Shown in pieces: positions 44,588-52,855 of a stretch of 64,000 nt of DNA (position 1 is its first letter; each line of letters begins with the position of its first letter). The notes beneath the pieces are model-generated. The model searched no databases. It saw only the letters and a program-made list of their open reading frames with translations, and had not been told where the DNA came from. The DNA is taken from the NCBI GenBank assembly GCA_024123955.1, contig CP099652.1, positions 6,138,001 to 6,202,000 of the forward strand, written 5' to 3'. The position numbers and the translations under genes are program-made. The DNA comes from Oxalobacteraceae bacterium OTU3CINTB1 (GTDB taxonomy: Bacteria > Pseudomonadota > Gammaproteobacteria > Burkholderiales > Burkholderiaceae_D).

Positions 44588-45925
44588 ATGCAAAACGTTA
44601 TGCTTGTCGTGCTCGCCCTGTTCCTGGTCGCGCTCAATGGATTCTTTGTGGCGGCCGAATTCGGCATCGTCACGCTGCGCAAGACGCGCGTTCGCGCCAT
44701 CGCCAAGACCCAGGGACTACGCGGTCGCATCCTCGGCAAAGTGCACGGCCAGCTCGACGCCTACCTGTCGGCCTGCCAGCTCGGCATCACCCTGGCCTCG
44801 CTCGGTCTCGGCTGGGTCGGCGAACCGGCCTTCGCCAGCCTGCTCGAACCGTTCCTGGCAGCCATCGGCATCGACTCACCCAAGCTCATCCACAGCATCG
44901 CCTTCGTGTTCGCCTTCGGCGTGATCTCCTTCCTGCACATCGTCGTCGGCGAGCTGGCGCCGAAATCGCTCGCGATCCGCATGCCGGAGGCGATCGGCCT
45001 GTGGTGCGCGCCGCTGCTGTACGCTTTCTATTGGGCCATGTATCCGTTCATCTGGGTGCTCAACGGCAGCGCCAACCTGGTGCTGCGGCTGGCCGGCCTG
45101 GCCGGCAAGGGCGGTCACGAGAGCCACTATTCGGTCGAGGAACTGAAGATGATCCTGCGCACCAGCCAGCCTGGTGAGAAGTACAACAAGGACGAACGCA
45201 ACATCCTGGCCCATTCGCTCGATTTCAGCGATCTGGCCGTGTCGGACCTGATGCGCCCGATCAACGAGGTGATCAGCCTGCACGCGGGCCGCTCGCTGGC
45301 CGACAACCTGCAGACCATGCTGCGCAACCGCTTCAGCCGCTATCCCTACTACGACAAGGACGGCGAGACCGTGCTGGGCGTGGTGCACCTGAAGGATTTG
45401 TTCTTCGCCCAGCAATCGGGCAAGCCGATCACCGACCTGACGCCGTTCCTGCGGCCGGTGGAGACGATTTCGGCGCGCACGCCGGCGCTGGAGCAGTTCC
45501 GCCGCTTCCGCGACGGCGCCCCGCACTTCGCGCTGATCGGCGAAAAGGGCAAGCGCCCGCTGGGCTTCATCACGCTCGATAACCTGCTCGGCGCCATGGT
45601 CGGCGAGATCCACGACGAGTTCCGCCTCAACGAGAACGACTGGCTCAAGCAGCCCGACGGCACCTTGATCGGCAAGGCCAGCCTGCCGATCTTCTCGCTC
45701 GAACGCACCCTGGGCATCGATATCGAGAACGAGGAATTGGGCATGGACGAGGTGGAATCGGTCGGCGGCCTGATCATGCTGAAGCTGGGCGACATCCCGA
45801 AGCAGGGACAGCGCATCAGCTTCCGCCACTTCGATATCGTCGCGAAGAAAATGAACGGCCCGCGCATCCTGCTGGTGAAGGTCATTCCGAAGGATGACAC
45901 CGAGGATAACGCCGACCTGGATTAA
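44588..45925 (+). CDS. CNNM/CorC-HlyC family membrane protein with CBS domains
   Basis: A 445-residue inner-membrane protein. Residues about 1-190 are a DUF21/CNNM transmembrane domain (VALNGFFVAAEFGIVTLRKTRV in part; QLGITLASLGLGWVGEPA). Two CBS domains follow (VSDLMRPINEVISLH, then YYDKDGETVLGVVHLKDLF), and the CorC_HlyC transporter-associated domain closes it (IFSLERTLGID, ESVGGLIMLKLGDIPKQG). The family is implicated in Mg2+/Co2+ efflux and is often mislabelled haemolysin. Its TAA stop overlaps that of the convergent gene at 45922. Confidence 0.92.
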   Translation: MQNVMLVVLALFLVALNGFFVAAEFGIVTLRKTRVRAIAKTQGLRGRILGKVHGQLDAYLSACQLGITLASLGLGWVGEPAFASLLEPFLAAIGIDSPKLIHSIAFVFAFGVISFLHIVVGELAPKSLAIRMPEAIGLWCAPLLYAFYWAMYPFIWVLNGSANLVLRLAGLAGKGGHESHYSVEELKMILRTSQPGEKYNKDERNILAHSLDFSDLAVSDLMRPINEVISLHAGRSLADNLQTMLRNRFSRYPYYDKDGETVLGVVHLKDLFFAQQSGKPITDLTPFLRPVETISARTPALEQFRRFRDGAPHFALIGEKGKRPLGFITLDNLLGAMVGEIHDEFRLNENDWLKQPDGTLIGKASLPIFSLERTLGIDIENEELGMDEVESVGGLIMLKLGDIPKQGQRISFRHFDIVAKKMNGPRILLVKVIPKDDTEDNADLD

Positions 45926-46509
45926 GGGTTGGGTGGGCTTGGCGGAGTGACCGGGCTGGGGTATGCAGGATCGGTTACTGTTGGACTCTGACTGGCAGAC
46001 GTATTACTCACGCCCGCCCTCCTCTCAGCGCCCTGCTGAAGCTCCGCGCTGAACCGGTATCCAAGCAAAAGTGCGCCGAGCACGAAAATCGACACTAGAT
46101 TGACGATCAGATTGCCCGAAACGTCGCGCACCCAACCAATAATAGTTCGTTTTGCACGGAGCGTTTCGCTGATCCCCGCCAGTTTTTCTTGGAGGTCCAC
46201 ATTGCCGGATTCGATTCTCCGGTACAGCACACCTTGGCGAGTGCTGGCCTCAACACTATCGACCAGCTCGTCGAGACCGGCGTTAATGAAAAACCTCATC
46301 AGTGTCTCGCCACGCGCCCGATACACCGAGATGGATGTATCCAGCGACGCGATAGCATTGAAACTATCCAGTTCTTCCTTCGTGAGCTCACGGCCGCCGA
46401 AGGACTTACAGAACTCAATCTTTTGCTGTTTGTAGATGATGTACGCGAACACGCCGATCGCGTCGCTCGGGTCCGCAGTCAATCGCTGATATACGGAACT
46501 GTAGGTCAC
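45922..46509 (-). CDS. Hypothetical single-pass membrane protein
   Basis: A 195-residue protein that I do not recognise. It begins MTYSSVYQRLTADPSDAIGV, followed by YIIYKQQKIEFCKSFGG; residues about 100-130 are helical and charged; one membrane helix lies near residues 143-163 (LIVNLVSIFVLGALLLGYRF), and the tail is Pro/Ser/Thr-rich. The start is a GTG at 46509. It follows a 70-residue gene by 11 nt. Base composition is less GC-rich than its neighbours, suggesting recent acquisition. Confidence 0.65.
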   Translation of the reverse strand: MTYSSVYQRLTADPSDAIGVFAYIIYKQQKIEFCKSFGGRELTKEELDSFNAIASLDTSISVYRARGETLMRFFINAGLDELVDSVEASTRQGVLYRRIESGNVDLQEKLAGISETLRAKRTIIGWVRDVSGNLIVNLVSIFVLGALLLGYRFSAELQQGAERRAGVSNTSASQSPTVTDPAYPSPVTPPSPPNP

Positions 46510-46520
46510 GGCCGCTAACC

Positions 46521-46733
46521 CTATTTTTCAGAATCAGCCGTCATCAGAGCGGTGCGGAACGCCTCGTTCAGCTTTTCGCGGGAAATTCCAATCTCACGCA
46601 GCACTTTCGCGGCTACCGGCGAGGCAGGAACGCGGGGCAAATCAGCCGATGCGAGAGGCGCAGTGGAATAGCGCGCGATCCGAGCATTAATCGCCGCCAC
46701 GTCGGCATGGGAAAATATAGGTTTCGCGCTCAT
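46521..46733 (-). CDS. Small hypothetical protein
   Basis: A 70-residue protein beginning MSAKPIFSHADVAAINARIA, with a Pro-containing middle and a C-terminal helix (AAKVLREIGISREKLNEAFR). No membrane helix or signal. GAGGTGG precedes the ATG at 46733; the frame further upstream is not supported. It is the first gene of a two-gene unit with the membrane protein at 45922. A toxin-antitoxin-like pair is possible by size and layout only. Confidence 0.6.
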   Translation of the reverse strand: MSAKPIFSHADVAAINARIARYSTAPLASADLPRVPASPVAAKVLREIGISREKLNEAFRTALMTADSEK

Positions 46734-46942
46734 ATTGTCCACCTCGTTAGAACAATTAAACCGCCATCGAACGTCTGCGAACAAAAATTATATACCCACG
46801 ATATCGAGTACACAGTTCAAACCAAGCGCGCTCGCATTGAGGTAAAACAAACCGGCTCTGGTAGCAATCGGCACGCCGCAGGACATTGTCAGTGACACGA
46901 TCCACTGTTAATCTTGAAGGCATTGAATCTGCCGGAGAACTC

Positions 46943-47341
46943 GTGAAAACCTACCGTGGAAGCTGTCATTGCGGTGCCGTGCGCTTTGAAGCGGACATCG
47001 ATCTGAGCAAAGGAACCTTGCGCTGCAATTGCTCGATCTGCATCAAGGTGCGGTTCTGGCCGGCCATCATCGAGACAGCAGCGTTTCGGCTTCTCTCCGG
47101 CGAAGCCGACCTCACCACTTATCAATTCCTGACCAAGCGAGACAAGCATTTGTTTTGCCGCCATTGCGGCGTGCGCTCATTCGGGATCGGCAGCTCGCCG
47201 CGCTGGGGCGAGTTTTATGCCGTCAATGTGACCTGCCTCGACGATGTCACGCCCGAAGAACTGATCAACGCGCCGATCACCTATCTGGACGGCCGCAACG
47301 ACAATTGGGAGACCCCACCGGACGAGGTGAGGCACTTGTAG
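46943..47341 (+). CDS. GFA/CENP-V family zinc protein
   Basis: A 132-residue GFA-fold protein. Zinc ligands: [22 protein letters not shown] and [11 protein letters not shown]. No ATG is available at the homology start; a GTG at 46943 preceded by CGGAGA fits best, though an open frame reaches 46886 through a TTG. It is a second, separate GFA protein in the window (the other at 39823) and differs in length and loops. Role not known. Confidence 0.85.
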   Translation: MKTYRGSCHCGAVRFEADIDLSKGTLRCNCSICIKVRFWPAIIETAAFRLLSGEADLTTYQFLTKRDKHLFCRHCGVRSFGIGSSPRWGEFYAVNVTCLDDVTPEELINAPITYLDGRNDNWETPPDEVRHL

Positions 47342-47365
47342 CCGCAGCGCGAACGACAGGCCGAA

Positions 47366-48421
47366 TCAAACCGGCTGGCCGGTCCAGTTCTTCAGCAAGC
47401 CCAGTCCCACCGCCAGCAACGTCGGCCCGATAAACAGGCCGACAAAACCGAACGCCAGCACCCCGCCCATCACGCCCAGCAGCACCAGCACGAACGGCAG
47501 GCTGCTGCCCCGGCTGATCAGCAACGGCTTGACGACGTTATCCACCCCGCTGATCAGGAACACGCCCCATACCAGCATGAAGACGCCCCACGCCACGCTG
47601 CCCTCGTTGAACAGCCACAACGCCGCGCCGCCCCAGATCAGCGGCGGCCCCACAGGTATCAACGAGAACAGGAAGGTCGCCACCGACAGCAGCGCCACGG
47701 CCGGCACGCCGGCGATCAGGAAGCCGATCGCCGCCACCACCGACTGCGCCAGCGCCGTGCCCAGCAGCCCGTACATGACGCCGCGCACCGTGCGGCTGAC
47801 GGTGTCGGACACCGACAGGCTCTGCTCGGCGCCGATCAATTTGTTCATCGCGTTCGACAGCGTGACGATGATGTTCTGGCCATCCCGGTACAGGAAGAAG
47901 CTCACGAACACGGCCAGGCTGACCTGCGCCACGCCGCTGCCCAGCACCATGCCGCCGCCCAGCAGGAAGTGGCGCGCCGGCTCCAGCATGCCCTTGGCGG
48001 TGTTGACGAGCTCGTCGCGGCTGCCCAGCAGCTTGCGCAGATACGTGTCGATGATGTCGCCGACGATGGGGATATCCTTGAGCCATGCCGGCGGCGACAA
48101 GGCGCCCGTGTCGAGGTCGCCCTTGAAGTGGTCGTAGAATTCGGACGCGTTGTCGGCGATGTTCCAGGTGACCAGGGTCAGCGGCACGACGATCAGCAAC
48201 GTCAGCCCGACGCTCATGATGATGGCGGCCAGCCAGCGCCGCCCATTCACGCGGTCAAGCAGGCGCAGATACAGCGGCCAGCTGGAGATGGCGATGGCGC
48301 ACGCGAACAGGATCGCGGCCAGGAACGGCCTCAGCACGAACAGGCAGCCGATCACCAGCAGGATGATGGCGGCGAGCCGGGTGAAAGGCTGGAAGCGCTG
48401 GCCCACGCCGTCCCCGCTCAT
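47366..48421 (-). CDS. AI-2E family transporter (PerM-like)
   Basis: A 351-residue membrane protein with about eight helices in the AI-2E/PerM arrangement: an N-terminal hydrophobic pair, a soluble loop around residues 95-145, then VSFFLYRDGQNI and the C-terminal LIPVGPPLIWGGAALWL and GVDNVVKPLLISRGSSLP, which is the family signature. Some relatives export autoinducer-2 and others are Na+/H+ antiporters. It overlaps the sco gene by 4 nt, an unusual tail on a cytochrome oxidase assembly operon. Confidence 0.9.
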   Translation of the reverse strand: MSGDGVGQRFQPFTRLAAIILLVIGCLFVLRPFLAAILFACAIAISSWPLYLRLLDRVNGRRWLAAIIMSVGLTLLIVVPLTLVTWNIADNASEFYDHFKGDLDTGALSPPAWLKDIPIVGDIIDTYLRKLLGSRDELVNTAKGMLEPARHFLLGGGMVLGSGVAQVSLAVFVSFFLYRDGQNIIVTLSNAMNKLIGAEQSLSVSDTVSRTVRGVMYGLLGTALAQSVVAAIGFLIAGVPAVALLSVATFLFSLIPVGPPLIWGGAALWLFNEGSVAWGVFMLVWGVFLISGVDNVVKPLLISRGSSLPFVLVLLGVMGGVLAFGFVGLFIGPTLLAVGLGLLKNWTGQPV

Positions 48422-49008
48422 TGCAGCAGTTGTTTGATGTCGTGCACGATCGGCGCCGGACCCTGGTTATGCCGCACCAGCAGGCGCACCTTGCCGTTGC
48501 GGTCGAAGATGTAGCTGGCGGCGGTGTGGTCGATCGAATAGCTGCCCGGCGTCTTGCCCTCCACCTTGGCGTAGAACACCTTGAATTCCTTGGCGGTGGC
48601 GGCGGTTTGCTCTGGCGTGCCGTACAGGCCGACGAAGCGCTTGTCGAACGCCGGCACGTACTGCGACAACAACTCCTTGGTATCGCGCTCGGGGTCGACG
48701 GTGACGAACAGCACCTGCACCTGCCCGGCCTGCGGACCCAGTTCCTTCATGACGGCGGACATCTCCGCCATGGTGGTCGGGCAGACGTCCGGGCACTGGG
48801 TGAAGCCGAAGAACATCACCACCACCTTGCCCTTGTAGTCGGCCAGGGTGCGCGGCTTGCCGGTGTGGTCGGTCAGCGCGAAGTCGCGCGCGAAGGTGGC
48901 GCCGGTGATGTCGACGTTTTTGAACGTCGGCGCCGGCGCGGTTTTCTCGCCGCAGCCGGCCAACATCAAGGAAACGGCCAGCAGGCCCAGGGCGAGGATT
49001 TTCTTCAT
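48418..49008 (-). CDS. SCO1/SenC-family copper chaperone
   Basis: Periplasm-facing lipoprotein (196 residues) that delivers copper to the CuA site of cytochrome oxidase. Signal with lipobox LAGC near residue 19; thioredoxin fold with copper-binding CPDVC in [14 protein letters not shown], and the third ligand His in SIDHTAASY. True start is the ATG at 49008, overlapping the ctaB stop; the frame upstream is a shadow of ctaB. Followed, with a 4-nt overlap, by the AI-2E transporter gene. Confidence 0.93.
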   Translation of the reverse strand: MKKILALGLLAVSLMLAGCGEKTAPAPTFKNVDITGATFARDFALTDHTGKPRTLADYKGKVVVMFFGFTQCPDVCPTTMAEMSAVMKELGPQAGQVQVLFVTVDPERDTKELLSQYVPAFDKRFVGLYGTPEQTAATAKEFKVFYAKVEGKTPGSYSIDHTAASYIFDRNGKVRLLVRHNQGPAPIVHDIKQLLQ

Positions 49009-49898
49009 AGTTTGATGTAGTGGTCCACCAGCAGCGCCGCGAACAGCAGCGACAAATAAATGATCGACCAGGTGAAGGCCTTGCGGGCTACCTGATCGGT
49101 GTAGTGACGGTAGATTTTCCACGCGTGGTGCAGGAACACGGCGTTGAGGATGACGGCCGAGACCAGATAAATCAGCCCGCTCATGTGCACCGCGAACGGC
49201 AGCAAGGTGGTGGCGGCCAGCGCGATCGAATACAGCCAGACGTGGAACTGCGTGAACTGCATGCCGTGCGTGACGGGCAGCATCGGCAGGCCGGATTTTG
49301 CGTAGTCGTCGCGGCGGTACAGCGCCAGCGCCCAGAAATGCGGCGGCGTCCAGACGAAGATGATCAGCACCAGCAGCCACGCTTCCATCGGCACCTCGTT
49401 GGCGATGGCGGCCCAGCCCAGCGCAGGCGGCATGGCGCCCGACAGCCCGCCGATGACGATGTTCTGCGGCGTGGAAGGCTTCAGAATCATCGTGTAGATG
49501 ATGGCGTAGCCGATGAAGGTGACAAAGGTCAGCCACATCGTCAGCGGATTGACCATGGTGTAAAGAATCCACATGCCGGCGCCGCCAATGATGGTAGCAA
49601 ACACCACCGTCTGCATGACCGTGATGTCGCCCAGCGCCATCGGACGGCGCGCGGTGCGGGCCATGCGGGCGTCGATCTCGCGCTCGGCCAGGCAGTTGAC
49701 GGCGAAGGCGGCGCCCGTCAGCAGCCAGATGCCGATGGTGGCGGCCACCACCACGCGCCAGTCCGGCAGCCCCTCGGTGGCGAGGAACATGCCGATGACG
49801 GCGCAGAACACCGCCATCTGGGTGACGCGCGGCTTGGTCAGCGCCCAATATTGCGAGGCGCGGCTGGGTGGTTTGGAAATGGCGGTGTGAGTGGTCAT
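49005..49898 (-). CDS. ctaB: Protoheme IX farnesyltransferase (heme O synthase)
   Basis: Inner-membrane UbiA-family enzyme that adds farnesyl to heme B, giving heme O. The 297-residue protein has about nine helices; the prenyl-diphosphate motifs are [19 protein letters not shown] (Asn...Asp..Asp) and the second acidic loop [17 protein letters not shown]. It starts 9 nt after ctaA, which uses its product, and overlaps sco by 4 nt. Confidence 0.95.
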   Translation of the reverse strand: MTTHTAISKPPSRASQYWALTKPRVTQMAVFCAVIGMFLATEGLPDWRVVVAATIGIWLLTGAAFAVNCLAEREIDARMARTARRPMALGDITVMQTVVFATIIGGAGMWILYTMVNPLTMWLTFVTFIGYAIIYTMILKPSTPQNIVIGGLSGAMPPALGWAAIANEVPMEAWLLVLIIFVWTPPHFWALALYRRDDYAKSGLPMLPVTHGMQFTQFHVWLYSIALAATTLLPFAVHMSGLIYLVSAVILNAVFLHHAWKIYRHYTDQVARKAFTWSIIYLSLLFAALLVDHYIKL

Positions 49899-49907
49899 CA
49901 GGTGTGC

Positions 49908-51071
49908 TTATCGTTGCCGGACCGGCAAGATCTGCGGGAAAGCCGAGCCTGAAGCTGCTTTTTTGGCAAGATCGTACTGGTACTTAGCCTTGTAGTTTAA
50001 CATGGTAAGCAGCAGGACCAGCATGGCCGCCCCGGCGTTGTGCAGCACGGCGATGGTCAGCGGGAAGCTCAGGTAAATGGTGGCGACGCCGCTGGCGATC
50101 TGCACCGCCAGCATGACGGCGATGCCGCGCGCGGTCTTGTGCAGCGCCGGGTGGTCCCAGGCGCGCCAGGCCGTGTAGCCCGCCACCAGCGCCACCAGGA
50201 AGCCCATGTTCCGGTGCACCCAGTGGATCGCCGTCAGCGCCGAGAATGGCAGATAGTGGCCGGCGGCGGTCTTGCCCAGCTCGCGCCACAGGGTGAAGCC
50301 GTGCTCGAAGTCCATCTCCGGCACCAGCTTGCCGCCGCACAGCGGGAAATCGGTGCAGGCCAGGGTCGCGTAGTTGGTGCTGACCCAGCCGCCCAGCGCG
50401 ATCTGCACCAGCAGGATCATCGCCGAAGCGCCCGCCAGCAGGCGGATGTTGCGCATCGCCGGCGGCGAGGCCGTCACCGTACGCACCGGCGAGATCAGCT
50501 GGTTCTGGCGGCCGCCGTACCACACCAGCAGCGCCAGCAATCCCATGCCCAGCAGCAGGTGGATGGTGACGATCACCGGTTGCAGCTTCAGGGTGACGGT
50601 CCAGGCGCCGAACGCGCCCTGCAGGCAGACGAAGAAGAACAGGAAGGTCGGCATCGCCGGCGCGTACTCGACGCGGGTGCGCTGGGACTTGATCCAGCGG
50701 TACCACGCCTGCGCCATCATCGCCACGATCAGCACGCCGATCGCCATTGCCAGGTAGCGGTGGATCATCTCGATCCAGGCCTTGACCACGGTCACCGGGC
50801 CGGTCGGGCGCAGGGTTTCCTCGGCAACGATCTGGGCGTGCGCCAGGAAGGGGTTGGCGGCGCCGTAGCAGCCCGGCCAGTCCGGGCAGCCCAGGCCGGA
50901 ATCGGTCAGGCGGGTGAAGGCGCCGAACACGATCAGGTCGAACGTCAGGAACACGCTGACCCACACCAGCTTGCGGTACTTGCTGGCGTCGGACGAGGTG
51001 TAGACCAGCGACAGCGGCAGCAGCGCGACCAGCAACGCCGTGACCGCCATTTGGATCAGGGTCATGTGCAT
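49908..51071 (-). CDS. ctaA: Heme A synthase (COX15/CtaA)
   Basis: Inner-membrane enzyme that oxidises the methyl group of heme O to formyl, giving heme A. The 387-residue protein has eight helices. FGAFTRLTDSGLGCPDWPGCYG, with its conserved Cys pair, IEMIHRYLAM (heme His) and IHWVHRNMGF (heme His) are the family marks. It starts 5 nt after the thioredoxin-like gene and is followed by ctaB at 9 nt, an operon dedicated to the oxidase cofactor. Confidence 0.95.
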   Translation of the reverse strand: MHMTLIQMAVTALLVALLPLSLVYTSSDASKYRKLVWVSVFLTFDLIVFGAFTRLTDSGLGCPDWPGCYGAANPFLAHAQIVAEETLRPTGPVTVVKAWIEMIHRYLAMAIGVLIVAMMAQAWYRWIKSQRTRVEYAPAMPTFLFFFVCLQGAFGAWTVTLKLQPVIVTIHLLLGMGLLALLVWYGGRQNQLISPVRTVTASPPAMRNIRLLAGASAMILLVQIALGGWVSTNYATLACTDFPLCGGKLVPEMDFEHGFTLWRELGKTAAGHYLPFSALTAIHWVHRNMGFLVALVAGYTAWRAWDHPALHKTARGIAVMLAVQIASGVATIYLSFPLTIAVLHNAGAAMLVLLLTMLNYKAKYQYDLAKKAASGSAFPQILPVRQR

Positions 51072-51076
51072 GATGG

Positions 51077-51703
51077 CTATCCGATCGCCGAAGCTTTAAG
51101 CAGTTTGTACAGGTCCTTGTGAACCTTGCGCACTTTTTCGGTGTCGCTGGAGACGGCGCCTTTCGGGAAGCGCATCATCAGGTTGCCCAGCGGATCGATC
51201 AGGTAGACGTGGTCGGCGACCTTGTCGGCCGGTGCGGACTTGTCCAGCGGCAGCCACTTGTCGACCACGGCCGCCGGCGCGCGCAGCATGCGGGTGCCGT
51301 CGTTGACGCGCATCAGCACCGTATCGAGCGGTTCGCGGTCGGTGATCATCCACACGCGCTCGATGCGCTCCATCTCCTTGCCTTGCATGGTGCGCAGCTG
51401 GCGCATCGCGAACAGCTGGTCCTGGCATTCCTGCAAGCACTCGGACGGGCCCACCTTGAGCATGATCCACTTGCCTTTGTAGTTGTCCAGGGTGGCCGGC
51501 TTGCCGTCCAGGGTGGTGCTGGCCATCGGCGGAATCGGATGCAGGCGCGGATCGATCAGGGTGCCGTAGTTGGTCACGCCGCCCTTGGGCTTGACCACGT
51601 AATACATGAAATACGAAGCGATCAGCGGCGCGGCGCACACGGCCAGCACGGCCATCAGCTTCCAGCGGCCACGGGAGGTTTGATTATTTGGCGGGTTTTG
51701 CAC
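51077..51703 (-). CDS. Thioredoxin-fold membrane-anchored oxidase assembly protein
   Basis: A 208-residue protein with an N-terminal membrane anchor (about residues 15-36, WKLMAVLAVCAAPLIASYF) and a periplasmic domain. The VGPSECLQECQDQLFAMRQ stretch has a Cys-x3-Cys like SCO proteins. VWMITDREPLD and DHVYLIDPLGNLMMRFP also match the SCO/thioredoxin fold. It is conserved between surf1 and ctaA in betaproteobacterial operons. It overlaps surf1 by 20 nt. A thiol or copper role in oxidase assembly is inferred from fold and place. Confidence 0.82.
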   Translation of the reverse strand: MQNPPNNQTSRGRWKLMAVLAVCAAPLIASYFMYYVVKPKGGVTNYGTLIDPRLHPIPPMASTTLDGKPATLDNYKGKWIMLKVGPSECLQECQDQLFAMRQLRTMQGKEMERIERVWMITDREPLDTVLMRVNDGTRMLRAPAAVVDKWLPLDKSAPADKVADHVYLIDPLGNLMMRFPKGAVSSDTEKVRKVHKDLYKLLKASAIG

Positions 51704-52418
51704 GTCTGAATCCGTTCACAACAAAGAAGACAACGGCCATCGCCGCCAGCGCGTACCACTGGAAGGCGTAGCCCTGATGTTTTTCGACACTCATCGCCGG
51801 CAGCGCCCAATCGCGCGCCATGCCGGCATCGTCGCCGCCCGGCTTGGCCGGCGCCGTCTGCTGCAGCACGAACGGCTGCATCGTCAGCCCGCTCTGCTCG
51901 GCCACGTGCAATGGATCGGCGTTCTGCACGATCGCGTTCGGCGCCAGCGGCGGCGCCGTACCCAGCTGCATCACGCGGCCCGGGTTCAGGCGCGCCACAC
52001 CTTCCAGCGTCACCTCGCCCGTCGGCGTGATGTAGGCCGGCAGTTTGTCGTGCTGCGCCGAATCGCGCGGCAGCCAGCCGCGCTGGACCAGCACATGCAT
52101 GCCCGATCCGGCGATCTTAAACGGCATCAGCACGTAAAAGCCGGAGCGTCCCTGATAGGGCCGATTATCCAGATACAGCGGCCAGTCGGCGACGAACCGG
52201 CCAGTCGCAGTCACGCGGCGGAATTCGACGGCGCCGGCGTCGAGCGGCTTACCGTCGAGCAGCAGCGGCCCGGCGAGGTTACCTTGAGCAAGTTTATCCT
52301 GTGCGGAGATTTTTTGCGCGGCGCGGCGTTCCTGCCAGTTGCCCAGCTGAATGCCGAGCGTCACCAGCAGCACGGTCGCCACGAAAGGGATCAATTTAAA
52401 GCGGAAGCTAATAGGCAT
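51684..52418 (-). CDS. SURF1 family protein
   Basis: Inner-membrane protein (244 residues) that helps place heme A in the oxidase. Two terminal helices flank a periplasmic domain: LIPFVATVLLVTLGIQLGNWQERRAAQK at the start (LGNWQ-x-R is the signature; only parts quoted), and FQWYALAAMAVVFFVVNGFRR at the end. EFRRVTATGRF and YLDNRPYQGRSGFYVLMPF are internal SURF1 blocks. First gene of the heme A assembly operon, read away from DUF2909. Confidence 0.92.
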   Translation of the reverse strand: MPISFRFKLIPFVATVLLVTLGIQLGNWQERRAAQKISAQDKLAQGNLAGPLLLDGKPLDAGAVEFRRVTATGRFVADWPLYLDNRPYQGRSGFYVLMPFKIAGSGMHVLVQRGWLPRDSAQHDKLPAYITPTGEVTLEGVARLNPGRVMQLGTAPPLAPNAIVQNADPLHVAEQSGLTMQPFVLQQTAPAKPGGDDAGMARDWALPAMSVEKHQGYAFQWYALAAMAVVFFVVNGFRRAKPAK

Positions 52419-52457
52419 TACAATGGAGCCTCAATCATTTCACCGCCCGGTCCTGTC

Positions 52458-52661
52458 ATGAAAATTGCTGTCGCCATCGCGTTCATCCTGATACTGGGCA
52501 GCCTGGGATCGGCCTTGTTTTTCCTGATGCGCGACAAGGGCAAAAGCAACAACACCGTCAACGCGCTCGCGCTGCGGGTCGGGCTATCGATCGCCCTGTT
52601 CCTGCTGATCCTGCTCTTCTACAAGCTCGGCTACATCCACCCTACCGGCATCCGCACCTAA
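52458..52661 (+). CDS. DUF2909 family twin-transmembrane protein
   Basis: A 67-residue protein with two membrane helices (about 3-23 and 38-58) around a short basic loop RDKGKSNN. Size, helix pair and its place beside surf1 and coxC match DUF2909, a family found in proteobacterial cox clusters with unknown role. It is read opposite to surf1 (39-bp gap) and converges on coxC. Its stop codon's last base is the first base of the inverted repeat at 52661. Confidence 0.85.
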   Translation: MKIAVAIAFILILGSLGSALFFLMRDKGKSNNTVNALALRVGLSIALFLLILLFYKLGYIHPTGIRT

Positions 52662-52767
52662 ACTCCGGGGTCAGGTCCACCATTTCTACACGAACCCAAC
52701 CTTGGGGCGGAATTTTCACGACTTACAGTCCAGACCGTGTAGAAAAAGTGGACCTGACCCCGGAGTT
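52661..52767. repeat. Long inverted repeat, REP-doublet-like
   Basis: Arms 52661-52692 and 52736-52767, each 32 nt, are reverse complements with only two adjacent mismatches. They share the GC-rich GGGGTCAGGTCCAC motif, and a 43-nt spacer lies between them. The arms end in TTCTACACG. Such dispersed GGGTCAGGTCCAC palindromes look like REP/REPIN elements mobilised by RAYT transposases. No transposase is in the window. Confidence 0.85.
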
Positions 52768-52781
52768 GCAGTTAAAAAAAT

Positions 52782-52814
52782 AGCCGCAGCGGGCGTTCCC
52801 GTCTGCGGCTTTTT
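52782..52814. terminator. Bidirectional terminator between DUF2909 and coxC
   Basis: AGCCGCAG...CTGCGGCT stem (52782-52789 and 52803-52810), continued by GGG/CCC with one bulge, preceded by an A-run and followed by T residues. It can serve both convergent genes. Confidence 0.88.
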
Positions 52815-52855
52815 GCGCCGCGACGAACCCGTCGCGGCATTATAACGCTGCGCCC

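Noticed and set aside
44588..45925. Haemolysin label for the CBS-domain protein
   Set aside because: The DUF21-CBS-CorC layout is a CNNM/CorC-type ion transport family; the haemolysin name is a historical misannotation.
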